Assembly: GCA_018398585.1 (NCBI GenBank) | Contig: JAGTTD010000010.1 | Coordinates: 22,329,739-22,393,738, forward strand | DNA: 64,000 nt | Source of the DNA: Simmondsia chinensis | Lineage: Eukaryota > Streptophyta > Magnoliopsida > Caryophyllales > Simmondsiaceae | Direction of reading: 5' to 3' | Translations under genes and position numbers: made by a program | The notes under the pieces: model-generated | Databases searched by the model: none | Told to the model about the DNA's origin: nothing | Seen by the model: only the letters and a program-made list of their open reading frames with translations | Shown: positions 1-13,384 of the stretch, one piece after another | Numbering within the stretch: position 1 is the stretch's first letter | Layout of the letters: each line of letters begins with the position of its first letter

Positions 1-145
1 GAATCGTCGAAGAATAGTTTCCAAGGAACTATTTGTACCACTAGAAAGTGTTTTGGCTCATTACCTAAATCAGTCTTGATATTTGGATGGTCAACTCAAA
101 AGTCCACTATGGCTTGGCCCTTTACTAACTTTTTGACACATATAC
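1..145 (-). pseudogene. Ty3/gypsy element D, RNase H fragment
   Basis: On the minus strand this stretch reads as the connection/RNase H part of a gypsy polyprotein: a KGQAIVDF-like block, then DHP, and later WKLFFDDS, which matches the usual W-x-L-x-F-D-G-S start of the RNase H fold. One stop replaces a leucine or tryptophan codon after the VDF. The reading continues on the far side of the copia insertion, at 14516 and above, so this is the same gene cut by the insertion. It runs off the left edge of the window. Confidence rests on motif reading only. Confidence 0.75.
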
Positions 146-2160
146 TGTTGGGAAGAATTTAAAAAATTTTCCCTAATTTAATAGAGTTAACACAGCGGAA
201 GCGTTTAAATTTTTAATTTTAAGCCAAAAGTTTGATTTAGAATTCTTTACAGATTTAGATTCTTAATTTACATCTATAGGCCTCTACTTTAATACTCTTA
301 TAATAATTACATGAACTATAACTAGCATAATAGAAAAATTGTAAATAAATAATAAAGAGAAAATTTAAAAGAGAAGGAACGAAAGATATACCTTGAATTG
401 CTCGAACAACAAAGAATACTAGAACGATAAAACTCCTAGACAGCTGAGAAAACCGAGACCCAGCTACCTTTTATGCAATAACCTCAAACCACTTGGAGAA
501 TGGACTTCGAAAAATATTAAACTATAGAAAGAAGAATTTCAATGGGAAATTTTCTGCGTAATTAGGTCTCCAAAAATCAACATTATCAAAAACCCTTAAT
601 TTTGAATTGGATGCCAAACCATGAAATAGGTACATCTATTTATTGTAGTATATTGAAGCAAAAAAATCTTGATTTTTTGATGTGGGACATGCGGAAAACA
701 TGCAAAATGCAGCGTTTCGTTCAAAAATATAAATCAAATGACGCGTATCAACACAACTCATACTGCATCCTTTTGACCACAAAACACGTGCCATGCGTCA
801 TGCAATGATTCACCTGTGCATGCTAGCGCGGATTGCCATAGGGCAACGTCCCAGCGTGCAACATGTGTCAAGGGGCTGGTTCGTTTGCTTTGAAGCACAC
901 ATACCATGACCTGAAAAACACGATTTTTCTCTCCTTTTTTTTTGGTTTTGTTATTTTTTGTTTTGTTTCTCGCATGTAAGAATTCATCTTATGAATTTTA
1001 ATTTTCAAAACATTATTTTATTTCATAATTTTTAATTTTTATTCATCTCATTAATAATATTTGGCAAAATTAAATTTACTCATTTCATGAAATCTTTAAT
1101 ATTTTTATGACGGTAATAAATACGGAGGCTTGTGCAGGGACATTAGGGACAATTTGATACTAGTTCCAAATGGGTTAAATTAATTACCATCTCATGAAAA
1201 TTTAATTACCATTTAATGGGACTTACTTCCACTAAATAAATTCCACTGCACTCTATACCTAAACCATTCATTCTATATTTCCCAAATAGACTGTATTGTT
1301 GACAATAATCCCTCCATTAAATGTATGTGATAAAGAATAATTATAACTACTACCATTATCCTTCTCTTAGCTTCTGCATTAGTTACTGACTGGCCCTATA
1401 TTGAATAATTTATTTAGACTTCAACATATTCATAGTATAAATTATAAATGTTAAACACCTGGAACACTTTGACCAAAGTTTTCGAATCATTTCAAATGCT
1501 TAAGAATCAACTAAGGGGACATCTGTATCTCATAAGATATTGTAGATTCCGTAATGAATATCTGATCCTTGTCACACTTCTCGTCGCTACCCATTGTACG
1601 TGGGAATTCAATCATTTGTCTAGACCTTACTTATAGTACATCAAAGTAACTAACATTTCATACACAAGTCCAAAATACTCTTAGGATTTAGAGTCATTGT
1701 TCAACCAGTAAAACATGAATCACTTATCTCCGATAGTGCTCTAGAAACAAGTAACCCATATGGTCCAACTCAATGTATCAATCTAATTAAAGACACCAAT
1801 ATAACACTTTTGGATCACCATCTATATGACCAAGGCAAGTCATCTAAAGTGTCACGTTATAGTCTTAGCATACAAGTGGTCAAAACTTGTCTTTGAGTAC
1901 GAGTTTTTCAAACAACAATCCATATTATTTGTTCGAAGTCGATCTGTGGGATAATCTCATAAACCACTTAGAACAAACATGTAAATTATAGTCTGAGAAC
2001 TACACCTATCTCGTGGATGTTACCGAAAAGAAAATCACATGCAGTATAAATGCTCGCTTATACAAATTTAACAAGGAAACCACAGGAATATTAATTTTCT
2101 TCCTTAATAAGATAACATTTAGAGGGTAAATTTTGGATTTCTAGGACATCATTTCTAACA
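146..2160 (-). repeat. Copia 3' LTR (uninterrupted copy)
   Basis: About 2015 bp. It matches 6565-8012 plus 13991-14515 in order, with scattered substitutions. It keeps the empty-site sequence CCTTACTTATAG at 1625-1636 where the other LTR has the LINE. The outer end begins TGTTGGG and the inner end is CTAACA. Short ORFs here are not genes. Confidence 0.9.
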
Positions 2161-2175
2161 ATCTCCCACTTATCC
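2161..2175 (-). promoter_or_regulatory. Copia polypurine tract
   Basis: Directly beside the LTR the minus strand reads GGATAAGTGGGAGAT, a purine-rich tract of the type that primes plus-strand DNA synthesis in plant copia elements. Its position next to the LTR supports the minus orientation of the element. Confidence 0.75.
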
Positions 2176-2229
2176 TAAATCCAATTTATTACAAATTTTA
2201 TACCCATCCCCTCTATGTATGATCCAAAG

Positions 2230-5200
2230 GTCTATTGAGTCAAAGTCGAAGTCAAGTTAATTACTTTATCTGAACCAACATGCCTTCTTTGCAGCTTTTG
2301 AAGCTATAACATGTTTAGCCTCTATGATGAAGCTAGCAATACAAGACTGCTTGATATTCCTCCCACTAATGGATCCTACTCCAAGGGTAAAGACATTCCC
2401 AAACATCAAATGTCTAGTATCTCTATCTGACTTGAAGTCTGAATCAGTATAGCTAGCTGGAACAAGCTCGTCACTATGAAAGATCATTATATAATTTCTA
2501 GTTCTTCATATCGAACTGACTTGAAAACCAAATCTTTACTGCTAATAACCTCCTACATCATTCCTAATGAGTAGTATATCTTCAACATATAAAACTAAGA
2601 AAGTCACTGCTTTCTATTGATGTCGTTTGTACACGTGTCATTAAACAATTGCTCAAAATCATAAGACTTAATCGCTTAATTGAATCTAATATTTGAGCGT
2701 GATGCTTGCTCCAGTCCATATATGGACTTCTTCAGTTTGCATACCACAATCTCTTGATTTTTGCCAATGAAACTGCCTGATTGCATCATAGAGATGTCTT
2801 CTTTAAATGACCATTCAAAAATGCCGTTTTGACTTCCATTTGCCAAATCCCTTAATGAGCTGCAATGGATGGGAGTATTCTTATAGAATTTAGCATGGTT
2901 ATTGGAAAGAAGGTCTCATCATAATCGATTTCTTCCTTTTGGGTAAAACCCTTAACAATTAGTCTTGCCTTGAAGGTCTCTACCTTCCTGTCCACTCTTC
3001 TTTACCTCTTGTAGACCCATTTACAACCAATGGGCTTAATGCCAGCAGGCGCCTTTATAAGATCCCAAACTTGATTAGAATACATAGATTCTATCTCAAA
3101 TTTTATTGGTAACACCCACTGGACAGCATCCTTGCCTTTAATTTCCCCATTGTAGAAGACAGGATTAGATTCAATGTTATGGTCAACCATTAAGGCTCCC
3201 GGGCATGAAACTGTTTGGTGCCCTGACAATCCTTCTACTACACCTACGCTCTCGTGCACATAGAACATTCTCGACCCTATCAGTAGGTGCATCTAATGCA
3301 TCCACTATATCCCGAGTTGTGTCCAGCTATTCAGAATTAGCATCATTTTTCTTTTAATTCCTCTAACACTACCCTGTTGTTGCTCATGTGATCTAAAAAA
3401 AGTCTTTCTCTAAACATTTCATATTAACATTAAAAAAAAAAAAAATTACTTTTAATCAGTGGGGCTGTAGAAAAGACCATCCTTGTTCCCTTAGGATAAC
3501 CCCAAAAAAAATAGATTGGTAAAGTAGCATGACTCATCATGGACCTTACCATCTCTATCAATGTCCTATTCCTTCTTTCTACCAAACTATTCTTTTGCAA
3601 TGTACCTGGAGAAAAAAGCTGAGATCTTATCCCATTTGAAATTAGGAAATCTAGAAACTCACCCGAAAGATGTTCTCCACCTCAATCTGATCGATGTGAC
3701 CTTACTTGTTTACCTAATTGCTTTTCAACTTCAGCTTTGTAGTCTTTGAGCTTTTCAAAAGAGTCCGACTTATGTCTCATTAGGTAAACATATCCATACT
3801 TGGAGTAATCCGGTGAATGTGATAAAAGTGCTCATACCCACCTCCTACTTGAACGTTCATTGGTCCACATACATCTGTGTGAGCTAGCTCAAGTAACTCA
3901 CTAACCCTGTTGTCTTTACTCTTAAGGACATACTTGGTTATCATACCTTCTAAGCAGGATTCGCAAACGAGTAACGACTTCAAGTCCAAAGCCTATATTA
4001 GTCCATCTTTTACCAATCCTTGGATCGTGTCCGAATTAATATGACCAAACGTTGGTGCCATGTGTAAGCATTATCCCTTTCAGGGTGTTTTCTTTTAGGA
4101 GATTGAAGAAGTGAGCTTGTGCTAGATTCATTTAAACACATATGAGAGTTTTGATTAGGTAACAACATAAGTAATCCATCGACACATGTACCTTTGCAAA
4201 TAGGTAATTTATTTCGCACAATAACCGGTTCACAACCAAAATTAACTTACCATTATTCACTAATCAAGACACAGAAATCAAATTTCTGCGCAGTGCAAGT
4301 ACAAATACATAATCCTTTAAAACAAAACTCTACCACTAAAACCTAAGCTAACATCTCCTACCCTTAAGACCGCTACTCTTGTACCGTCTCCATCCGTTAG
4401 GTACAGCTCCCCATCATGTAGCCTTCTGGTTAGCCCGAGCCCCTATAACACATTATAGACATGGTTAGTTGAACCTGAGTCCACACACCAGGAACCTGGT
4501 GGAGTCTCCACTACTCATGACTCAACTAGGTGAGATATCATCATACCTTCAACAATGGCTTAGCAGTCTTCGCAGAAAGTGTAGCTATGTACATTGTGCA
4601 ATTCCTCTTCCAATGGCCTATATTTCAGCAAAAGAAACACTTTCCTTTTGCAGGCTTCTTGTTAGGCTTAGTCCCTACACTAGCAACCTTGCCTTTGCCT
4701 TTCTTTCTAGTCAAACCCATGTTTTACTTGATCCCACTAGCCCTCGATATCTGAGTCAAGTGGGCACTCCCCTTTTCTCGCATCACACACTCTATGAACT
4801 GCAGCTTTTTCATCAGCTCAAGCAATGAATAATCCTTATTATTTATTGTGTAGTTAAGCCTGAAATAAGTAAAAGAGCTGGATAGAGGGTAATGTCTTGC
4901 TAAGACTAACTGTCATACTTAGCACCTAGAATATCCAACTCAAAGAAGCATGCCATCATTGTCATGATGTGCTCCTGAACTGGCGACTCTTCTAACATTC
5001 TCATGCTCAAGAGCTTCCTCATCAGCTCTTGCCTAGCTGCCCTACCTTGACCACCAAACATTTCCTTTAAATGTTTCATCATCTTAGCTGTTGTTTCCAT
5101 TTCAAGTATTTGATGCTTGAACATTGGCAACAGAGGCCAAAATATAACATCTGGCAAACTCATTAGCCTTATTCCAGCATTCGTAACTCTCTTTGATAAC

Positions 5201-5250
5201 AGTTGTAGAATTGTTAGCGGACACCATAGGTCAAGCATTAGTGAGAATAA
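2230..5250 (-). pseudogene. Copia gag-pol remnants
   Basis: Reading the minus strand from high to low coordinates gives copia domains in the expected order. A gag-like helix-rich block lies at 5238-4906 (with an ETTAKMMKHLKEMFGGQ-type stretch). A GAG-pre-integrase piece at 3989-3780 has CESCLEGMITK and ELAHTDVCGPM. The start of RT lies at 3292-3002 (EIESMYSNQVWDL, IKPIGCKWVYKR). RNase H lies at 2487-2266 (SYTDSDFKSDRDTR, FTLGVGSIS, IEAKHVIASKAAK). Most of integrase and much of RT are not in an open frame. Many stops and frameshifts separate the pieces, so no protein can be made. Assignment to Ty1/copia is firm, the lineage within it is not. Confidence 0.88.
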
Positions 5251-6547
5251 ACTTATGACCCTTATGTATTAATACTATGCCCAAATTCCTTTTCCAGGTG
5301 AAGTAATTCGGTCCAGTTAAAGTATTATCTTTTAGAATTTAATGAAGTGCACCGATCGTAGCCATTTCAAAAACATAGTAAATGCAAACAATTGTGTACC
5401 TATCTTATATGAGTCATGTATAATGTAGTGATATTTATTCTTTTATTTTAGCATATACAATAAGCCAGGTATTTACTAAACTGTACTATCATGCATGCAA
5501 TGATGACCCAAACACATCACTCGTTTCTCCCCGGCAGCGGGGTCACATGAAATTAGTTTAGGTGAGAACTATTTTCAAGCAACATATTTTCTAGTAACTC
5601 TTACTAAACATGATTAACTCATTACTTTACCTTAGTCTCTAACATAACACAACAGAGCTTCTCAGGGAGGCTAATATATAACGCTAGTCAATTGTAAACC
5701 ATTACCTAAACCTCTATACAAATACATGTAATACATCACGTCAGCATAGTCGTATCGCTTCTTTGCACATTGGTCTAGCATATTAGAAGTCTAACCTTGT
5801 AAGTTGCAAACCGACATCCTCCTCGGGGGGGTCAATTGATCTAGTATACTGCTAGATCGGTAATGGAGACTGTAAGGTTTCAACAATTAAACCTTACTCC
5901 CACTTAATTTTTATAAACTGGTTAGATTATCTCACTATCTCCTATAGAATCTTATTCCAAAATTAAATTAACCAATTAAATTAATTAATTATAGATATAT
6001 AAATATATATATATTAAAAACAATACAGTCTTACTATGTAGATTATCTCATAATATATTTAGATCTCATTCTAAAAATTAACTAATAAAATTAATTAATT
6101 AATTATTTTTATTTAAAATGGTACCAACTTACAACTTCGATTATCTCATAATCTATTTTACAATCTCATTCCAAAAATTAAATCAATTAATAAAAAATAA
6201 ATTTTTTGGTTATTATGTAAATCAGTACTGACGTCTATACATCCCCAAAAAAATTTAATTAAAATAATTAATTAAAAAATAATAGAATCCAATCTCATTA
6301 GAGCAATTTAACCGAATTTGTAAATCTTGATTAAGAATGCACAATCTCATCGTACGAATAACAAAATTGCAAATTAATAAATTCAAAGATCCAAATTAAT
6401 TACTAGTTCATTAACAATTTAAATAATTTAAACCATCACCTTAAACAACCTTTCCTTCTTAATAAAATCACTATTTTATGAAATCGCAAATCTACTTATT
6501 TCGATCTTATTATACCTATTCATGTATGTTATGAATGTAATCAAAGG
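5251..6547 (-). other. Copia leader and decayed gag start, no open frame
   Basis: AT-rich sequence between the gag remnant and the primer site. I see no frame or RNA gene. It contains runs of TTAATTAATT-like sequence typical of decayed element leaders. Confidence 0.5.
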
Positions 6548-6550
6548 CTG

Positions 6551-6562
6551 GCTCTGATACAA
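6551..6562 (-). promoter_or_regulatory. Copia primer binding site (tRNA-iMet type)
   Basis: The minus strand reads TTGTATCAGAGC, one base different from the plant initiator-tRNA primer site TGGTATCAGAGC. It lies two bases inside the upstream LTR. This fixes the transcription direction as minus. Confidence 0.85.
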
Positions 6563-8200
6563 ATTATTGGGAAGAATTTTAAAATTTTTATCTAATTTAA
6601 TAAAGTTAACTCAATAGAAGAGTTTAAAATTACAAATTTTAAATCTACAAATTTAAATTCTTAATTTAAATCTACGGGCCTCTACTCTAGTACATTCATA
6701 ACAATTACATGAACTCTAACTAGCATAATAGAAAACTATAAATAAATTAAAAAGCGAAAACTTAAAAGAGAAGGAAAGAAAGACATACATGAAATTGCTC
6801 CAATAACAAAGAATACCAGAATGATAAAACTCCTAGAAATCTGAGAAAACCGAGACCCAGTTGCCTTCTGTGCGATGACCTCGAACTGCTTGAAGAGTGG
6901 GCTCTGAAAAATATTAAACTGTAGAAAGAAGAATTTCAACATAAAATTTTCTCTCTAATTAGGTGTCCAAAAGTCAACACTTTTAGAAATACTTAATTTT
7001 GAATTGGATGCCAAACCACAAAACTGGTACCTCTATTTATAATGGCATATAACAGCGAAACAATCCAGATTTTTCAATGTGGAACGAATAGAAAACATGT
7101 AAAACTTAGCGTTTTGTTTAAAAATATAGTTAAAATAACGCATATCAACATAGTTCATACCCTGTCCTTTTGACCAAAAAATGCATGTCACGCAATGATT
7201 CGCCCGTGCACGCGAGTGCGGATTGCCACAGGGGGTGCCTTGCTGGTTCGTGCATTTTGAAGCACGTGGATCGCGACCTGACAAACGTGATTTTCCTTTA
7301 TTTTGTTATGTTTTGTTTTGTTTTGTTTTGTTTCCACAATAAAAATTTCATCCAATTAATCTTAATTTTAAAAAATTATTTAATTTTATAATTTTTAATT
7401 TTTTTCATTTCATTAATAATGTTTGGCCAAATTAAATTTACTTATCTCATGAATAAATAATTCATTTCATGAGTTTCATATTTTTCCGATGGCAATAAAT
7501 ATAGAGGCTTGCATAGGGCCCTCATGGACAATTTAAATATAGCTCCAAATGGGTTAAATTAATTACCATCTCATGATAAAATTTAATTACCATTTAATGG
7601 GACTTGCTTCCACTAAATAAATTCCACTGCACTCTGGACTTAAACCATTTATTCGATATTTTCCAAATAGACTATATTGTTGACAACAATCCCTCCACTA
7701 GATGTCCATGATAAAGAATAATTATAACTACTATCATTATCCTTCTCACAACTTCTCTATTATTTACAGACTCATCGTTTTTTGAATATTCATTTATACC
7801 TGAACATATTCATAGTAAAATCCAAATGGCAAACACTTGGATCATTTTGGCTAAAGTTTCCTAATCATTCACACACTTGCAAATCAACTAAGGGGACATC
7901 AGTAAATCATAAGAGACTGTAGATTCTGTATTGAATACTTGAGCCTTGTCACACTTCATGCCACTAGCTAGTGTGCATTGTAATTCAGTCATTTGTCTAA
8001 CCTTACTTATAGTTTTTTTTTGGTAAGTCAGTGAGGAATACCATATATGAAAAAATATATGTACAAGTCTACGAGGGGCATACCCCAAGTCATGGCCAAA
8101 GAGGCCAACATCAAAGAATCAAATAATGAAACCAAACAAAGCTAAAAGCATCAAAGGTCAACATGACCAATCAAAGAAACAAAGCGAAAGCTAAACAAAA

Positions 8201-11200
8201 CTAACGCTCAATCCCCCACTCATGCAGAAGCTGAGTGTGGCGATGAGCACCACGGAGCGTTGGAGTAGTAATGAGACAGCTGCGAACTGAACTTGTGATC
8301 TCCTCGATGACAGCAGCAAAAGGTCTGGACTGAGAACGCTGAATCCTCAGGTTCCGCTCGTACCAGAGGATGTAGACCATTGCAGAGAAGCAAAGGCGAG
8401 GGAGGATGAAGTCCACCTCATGGCCACGGAGCTGAGAAGAAGCCCACTCAACAAGCTCACGCCAAGGAAGTGCGGGCCAAGCGATGGAGGTGCGCGAGGA
8501 CACCCGAGACCAAACAGAAGCAGAGAAGCGGCAGGCAAAGAAAAGGTGGATGTGCGACTTATCATCCGAACCGCACAACACACATGAAGACTTGACGCCA
8601 GTAGCTCGATGTCTGAGCAATCTGTCACGGGTCCAAAGTCTCTCACGGGAGGCAAGCCATAGAATAAAGGAATGCCTCGGAACATGCAACTGGAACCGAA
8701 GGAGATTGCGGAGGGAGTCCTCCTCCCTCCTACTGTGGATCATCTTCCAAGAAGATCTAGTGGCAAGATGCCGGATCGGTCACCCATCCACCTGACACTA
8801 TCTGAAACATCCGGCCGGGGCCTGAAATCAATAGATGCCCGGAAAGGTAGCAGCTCAACCCTATCCTGAGGGAACCTCCATTCCTCACCATCAATAATAT
8901 CTGATACTCGAGAGCCCCAGAGATGACCTGAGGAGTGCAAGATGCGGTGTGAGAACCGCCCCACGAGTCGCCAGCACGGAAGCTAATAATCAGCCCAAAG
9001 AGCAGTATCTTGACCATCACCAATGATGTGCCTAAGAGCCGTGTCACAAAGGGGCTGAACACCGAGGATACTCCTCCAAGACCAAGGAATCGATCCCTTG
9101 GCCTTAATCTCCCAGAAGCTCCTCCCCCGAAGTCGGCTGGAATGAATCCACCGAGGCCAGAGGGAATCACGATCTGTGAGTAGGACCCAAATGTGCTTCA
9201 TAAGAGAAGCCTGGTTCTACTCAGTCAAGCATCGAATCCCAAGGCCACTCTCTCAACAAGGATAACATAAGTGCCTCCAGGCGACCTTCTCCTCCCCCCC
9301 CCCCCCCCCCCCCCCCAGCGAAGTGCCTTTTTAGAGAAAGGCAGCAAGAGTCGACTCAATCTTCTGGATAATTTCCTTCGGAAGAAGGAAGACAGATGTC
9401 TGGAAGACCTGGATAGAGAAGAGGACCGATCGAATAAGCTGCAGTCTCCCAGCATAAGATAAAGCTCGAGAAGTCCAAAGTTGGACGCAAGAAAGGATAC
9501 GGTCCAAAAGAGGCTTACAGTGGATGAACTGAAGCCTCAACGATAAAAGCGGCACCCCCAGATATCTGACCGGACACTGCCCCAATCTGAAACCCAGACT
9601 GTCTGCAATAGATTGCTGAAACTCAGGATTAACCCAAGACACGAAGATGGTACTCTTAGCTGCATTCGAGGACAACCCCGAAAGAATGAGAAAATAATCC
9701 AGCGTCTCACGGATGACTGAGACACTACCCTCATCGGCTTCACAAAAGATCATCAAATCCTCGGCAAAGCAAAGGTGAGTGAGGCGGGTGCGATCACATC
9801 GGCGGTGGAAACGAAATTGGGGGTCAGTAGCGGCACTACGAAACAGGCCCCGAAGGCCCTCCATGGCGATGAAAAAAAGATTGGGAGAGAGAGGATCCCC
9901 CTGTCTGATACCCCGGCTCGTGCTAAAGAAACCCTGAAGCTCACCATTAATGGCGACTGAGAATCCGGCCGTGGAAACACACTCCCGCACCCATCGAATC
10001 CTGACCTCGGGAATACCCATACAGCGCATAGCAGAGAGGATGAAATCCCACTGCACTGTGTCAAAGGCCTTGCGAATATCAACCATCACAGCGCACCGAG
10101 GCGCCCCAGTCTGAAGGTGATAGTCACGCATAAGCTCCTGCGCCAATAAAATGCTATCCGAAATCCTCCTACCAGGCACGAAAGCAGACTGCGAGTCATC
10201 AATCAGGAAAGGGAGAACCCCTTTTAGCCTATTTGCAATGATCTTAGTAATACACTAATAGATCACATTGCAACAGGAGATCGGGTGATAGTCTGCGAAG
10301 GTGGAGGGGTTCTCCACCTTAGGGATCAAGCTAATATGGGTAGAGTTCAGGGCGCCCAGCATGCGCCCTGACTGGAAGAACGAACGAACGGCTCAAACCA
10401 CAATTCAACCTACCACATCCGAGGCCCTCTTAAAGAAGAGGGAGGTATAACCATCAGGACCCGGCGCCATGTCATCACCAGTGGAGAAAAGAGCATCTCT
10501 GACCTTGGCATCAGAGATCGGAAGAGTCAGCGGCCTAGCCTGATCCACAGAAAGACGAGTCTAAAATAGCCCCCAGATATCCTCACGAAGCGGCCCACTC
10601 AGCTTAGTCAACAACTCCTAAAAATAAGAGACCCCAGTCTCCGAAACCTCCCTGTCATCGTAAGTCCTCCTGCCGTCAGGACACACAATAGAAGAGATTC
10701 GGGTCCTAGCCTATCGATGGGTGACTGACCTATGGAAGAACCGGGTACCCTGATCCCATAAAGAGAGCCACTGGACATGAGACTTCTAACGAAAGAAAGC
10801 CTCCTTATCCTGACATAACCTCGAAAACTCTCGAGAGAGGCGACGCTCCTCAGCACGAAGGTCCACACTCTCAGGATCACCATCTAAAGCCCTTTGGCCT
10901 GTGGTCCAGGCATCCCTCGCCGCCACCACTCGAGCTGAGATATGACTAAAGTATCTAGTACTGAGGGCCTTCAGCTCACTCTTCAGCCTCTTGAGCTTTT
11001 GAGTGAGCTGAAACACAGGGGTGCCCTCAATACTAGTCTCCCAAACTCTCCGCACTATAGGAATGAACTCCTCATGGCAGAAGATAAAGAACTTAAAAGG
11101 GAGTCGCGGGGGGCAGCGCTCTCCAAGCCCTCTAACTATAAAAGGACAACGATTGGAACATAACTCACGTGGAAGATGCTCAACAGATGAAGCAGAGAAA

Positions 11201-11829
11201 GAGCGGAGCCAAGCCTCGCTCACCAAACACCAGTCGAGACGCTTTGGGACGAGAGCGCCCCCAGCTGACGTGCCTGACCACGTAAAACGGAGTCCCGAGT
11301 ATGGAAGGACTGTGAGCTCAGAGTTGTAAATGCAGTCTCGAAAGTCATCCATATGGCCAGGCCAAGTGTCTGACCACCACTCCTACCACCAGGACTAAGG
11401 ATAGCGTTAAAGTCACCCAGGAGTATCTAAGGCTCCCCCTGGAGACCCACGTTGGCTCCTCGAATAAACTGCCAAAGATCCTGACGCGGTCCCGGCTCAT
11501 TAAAGCCGCAGACGAATGTGGCAACAAAGTCCACACCCCCTTGAATGTCAGTCACCCTGCAGGTGAGATATTAGTCCCCACCCTGTACTCTCACTACACG
11601 GTAGAAACTCGGATCCCAGAGAAAAATGATACGGCCACCAGCCTCGCACCCCACTATACATATACTGCCACCCCTCAGCACAACGAGTAATAGCGGACTC
11701 AACATTAGCAGGGTTAGTCTTGTTCTCAACCAAGCCAACCAAACTCAGATGGTTAGAAGAAATCCAACCTCGAACTACAGTGATAGAATTGGGGTCATTA
11801 AACCCCCTCACGTTCCAGCATCCGATCAT
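8201..11829 (-). pseudogene. LINE ORF2: endonuclease, reverse transcriptase, zf-RVT
   Basis: The likely start is the ATG at 11829, giving MIGCWNVRGFNDP, the usual start of the plant L1 endonuclease and 13 bases after the ORF1 stop. Endonuclease parts follow (VGLVENK, then RLDW near 11250). The SDH catalytic end reads SNR (in LCSNRCP). RT lies at 10179-9331 with DIRKAFDTVQWDFI, RGIRQGDPLSP and CFAEDLMIF; the family motif is FADD, so one catalytic aspartate is now glutamate. The frame breaks around a 23-base G tract (9294-9316), resumes at 9201-8740, and shifts again into the zinc-binding RVT domain at 8743-8201 (CVLCGSDDKSHIHLFFAC). Several stops interrupt the endonuclease to RT stretch. Confidence 0.9.
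9294..9316. repeat. 23-bp poly-C tract in LINE ORF2
   Basis: An uninterrupted C run on the plus strand (G on the coding strand) between RT and the downstream part of ORF2. The coding frame is lost here. It may be a true slippage expansion or a sequencing/assembly effect. Confidence 0.9.
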
Positions 11830-11842
11830 TGGAAACTGGAAA

Positions 11843-13384
11843 CTAATGTAACCCATGACCTCCATGGCCCCCACAAGCAGCAGCAGAGTGCGTAAGACGA
11901 CGGCCAATAGGGGCAACCTGCGAAGTACTACCAGAGGTAGATACCTCGCCCGTATACTCATCGGCTAACAAAGGGAACTGGTTTGGAGACTCAATGACTG
12001 TCTTCGATGACCAGTTCTCAACATAAGCGACAGGCTCAATGATCCCAACTAGAGCATCTTGAGCCTCCTCAATCACAAAAGGAACAAGCACTCGATCGAA
12101 ATCCTCGGGTGAGCCACTATCCTAAATCTCAGTAGATGAAGTGTCAGAACGAGAAGAGCGGGGCCCGCTTTCGGGTCGGGCGCGGCTCACCTCATGACGA
12201 GGCAACTGTGTGGGCGAATCCGATGTGGCTCGTCCTCCAATACCCGAGGCCGGGCTGCGGTGCAACCGGCTGCAGCTGCCCATAATTTTGGGCCAGGGGG
12301 ACATTGTTCGTGTTCCCCTAAGGAAGGCCCGCGTCTGGGCCTGCGTCAGGCCCAACATGGGCTTGCACAGAGCCCAGCGCGGGCTCAATGCTCCCTGGCC
12401 TAGAAATGGACCGGGCAGGGGGCAATGCCGTCCCTCCCCTCTGCTCCCTTCAACCACAACCCCTCCAGCATCCATGGGTCCTAGTGTCCCCACCCTGCGC
12501 GGTGCCGTAACCACAGCACGAACCGACGCCACCACCTCCGTACCGGCCACCACACCCGGAGGCCCAACCCCTTTTTTCTTCTTATTTTTCCTCTTTTTCT
12601 TCCGCCCTACCACTGGGGCAGCCATGGTAGGGCCGTCAAGAGGACCAAGAGGCACACACGAGTACCCGAAAGTCTAACAAAGCGAGCAACGCTTAGGAAC
12701 GGCCTCACATGCTATACCCAACTTGACCCGATCATCATCAATATCAAGATAGGTCTCCTTAGGGATAGGAGACTTAGCATCAACCTCCACACAGACACGG
12801 ACGTAGCCTAGTCGAGTACAGTCCACTGTCACCTTATCCATGAACAACGGCACACCTATAGTGCCACTAGCAACACTAATACCCTCGGGCCTCCATAACG
12901 TAAGAGGAAGACCAGAGATACAAATCCAAACTGGGGAAGTAAGACAATCCTTCTTAAGTGTAAGCCCCTCCCTCCAAAGCTGGAGTGACATACATATGCC
13001 CTTGAAGAACCAAGGACCATCTAAGAGTACACGTTCAGCCTGCTCTTTCGTGCGAAACCGAAACATATAAACCTCCCCATCAGAGAGGACACACTCAAGC
13101 CCCCTATTACCCCATAAGAGGCTAGCAATCTCCTTGGCATGGGAGTAAGCAAGACCGGTCCCAATCAAACGTCCCACATGACAACGCTCCCACTTCTCAT
13201 TGCCAGAAGAGAAAGACTCACGTGTTATGATCCCCACAGTCTTGCCATCGACATGGACCGGGGGGGCATACTGGAGCAAGTTGTTCGATGAGGAAATAAC
13301 ACGGTTCGCCCATGTTGGTGTACCCGTGCCACCCTCGGCCAAACCTGAGCCCGAACCTACCTCATGAACCCCGGGTTCACGCAC
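11843..13384 (-). pseudogene. LINE ORF1 (DUF4283-like, zinc knuckle)
   Basis: One minus-strand frame of about 513 codons, broken by in-frame TAG at 12674-12676 and another near 12122. Residues about 25-200 match the DUF4283 domain found in plant LINE ORF1 and related proteins (RLIGTGLAYSHAKEIASLLW, then WFFKG, WICISGLPLTLW). A zinc knuckle begins CSLC, and its histidine position reads tyrosine. A basic lysine-rich segment follows (GRKKKRKNKKKKG), which suits RNA binding. In L1 elements this protein coats the element RNA. Both stops could come from CAG by C to T. Confidence 0.8.

Noticed and set aside
12194..12677. Plus-strand frames of 69 and 155 codons in the LINE
   Set aside because: They are shadows of the minus-strand ORF1, with GC-rich sequence lowering stop frequency.
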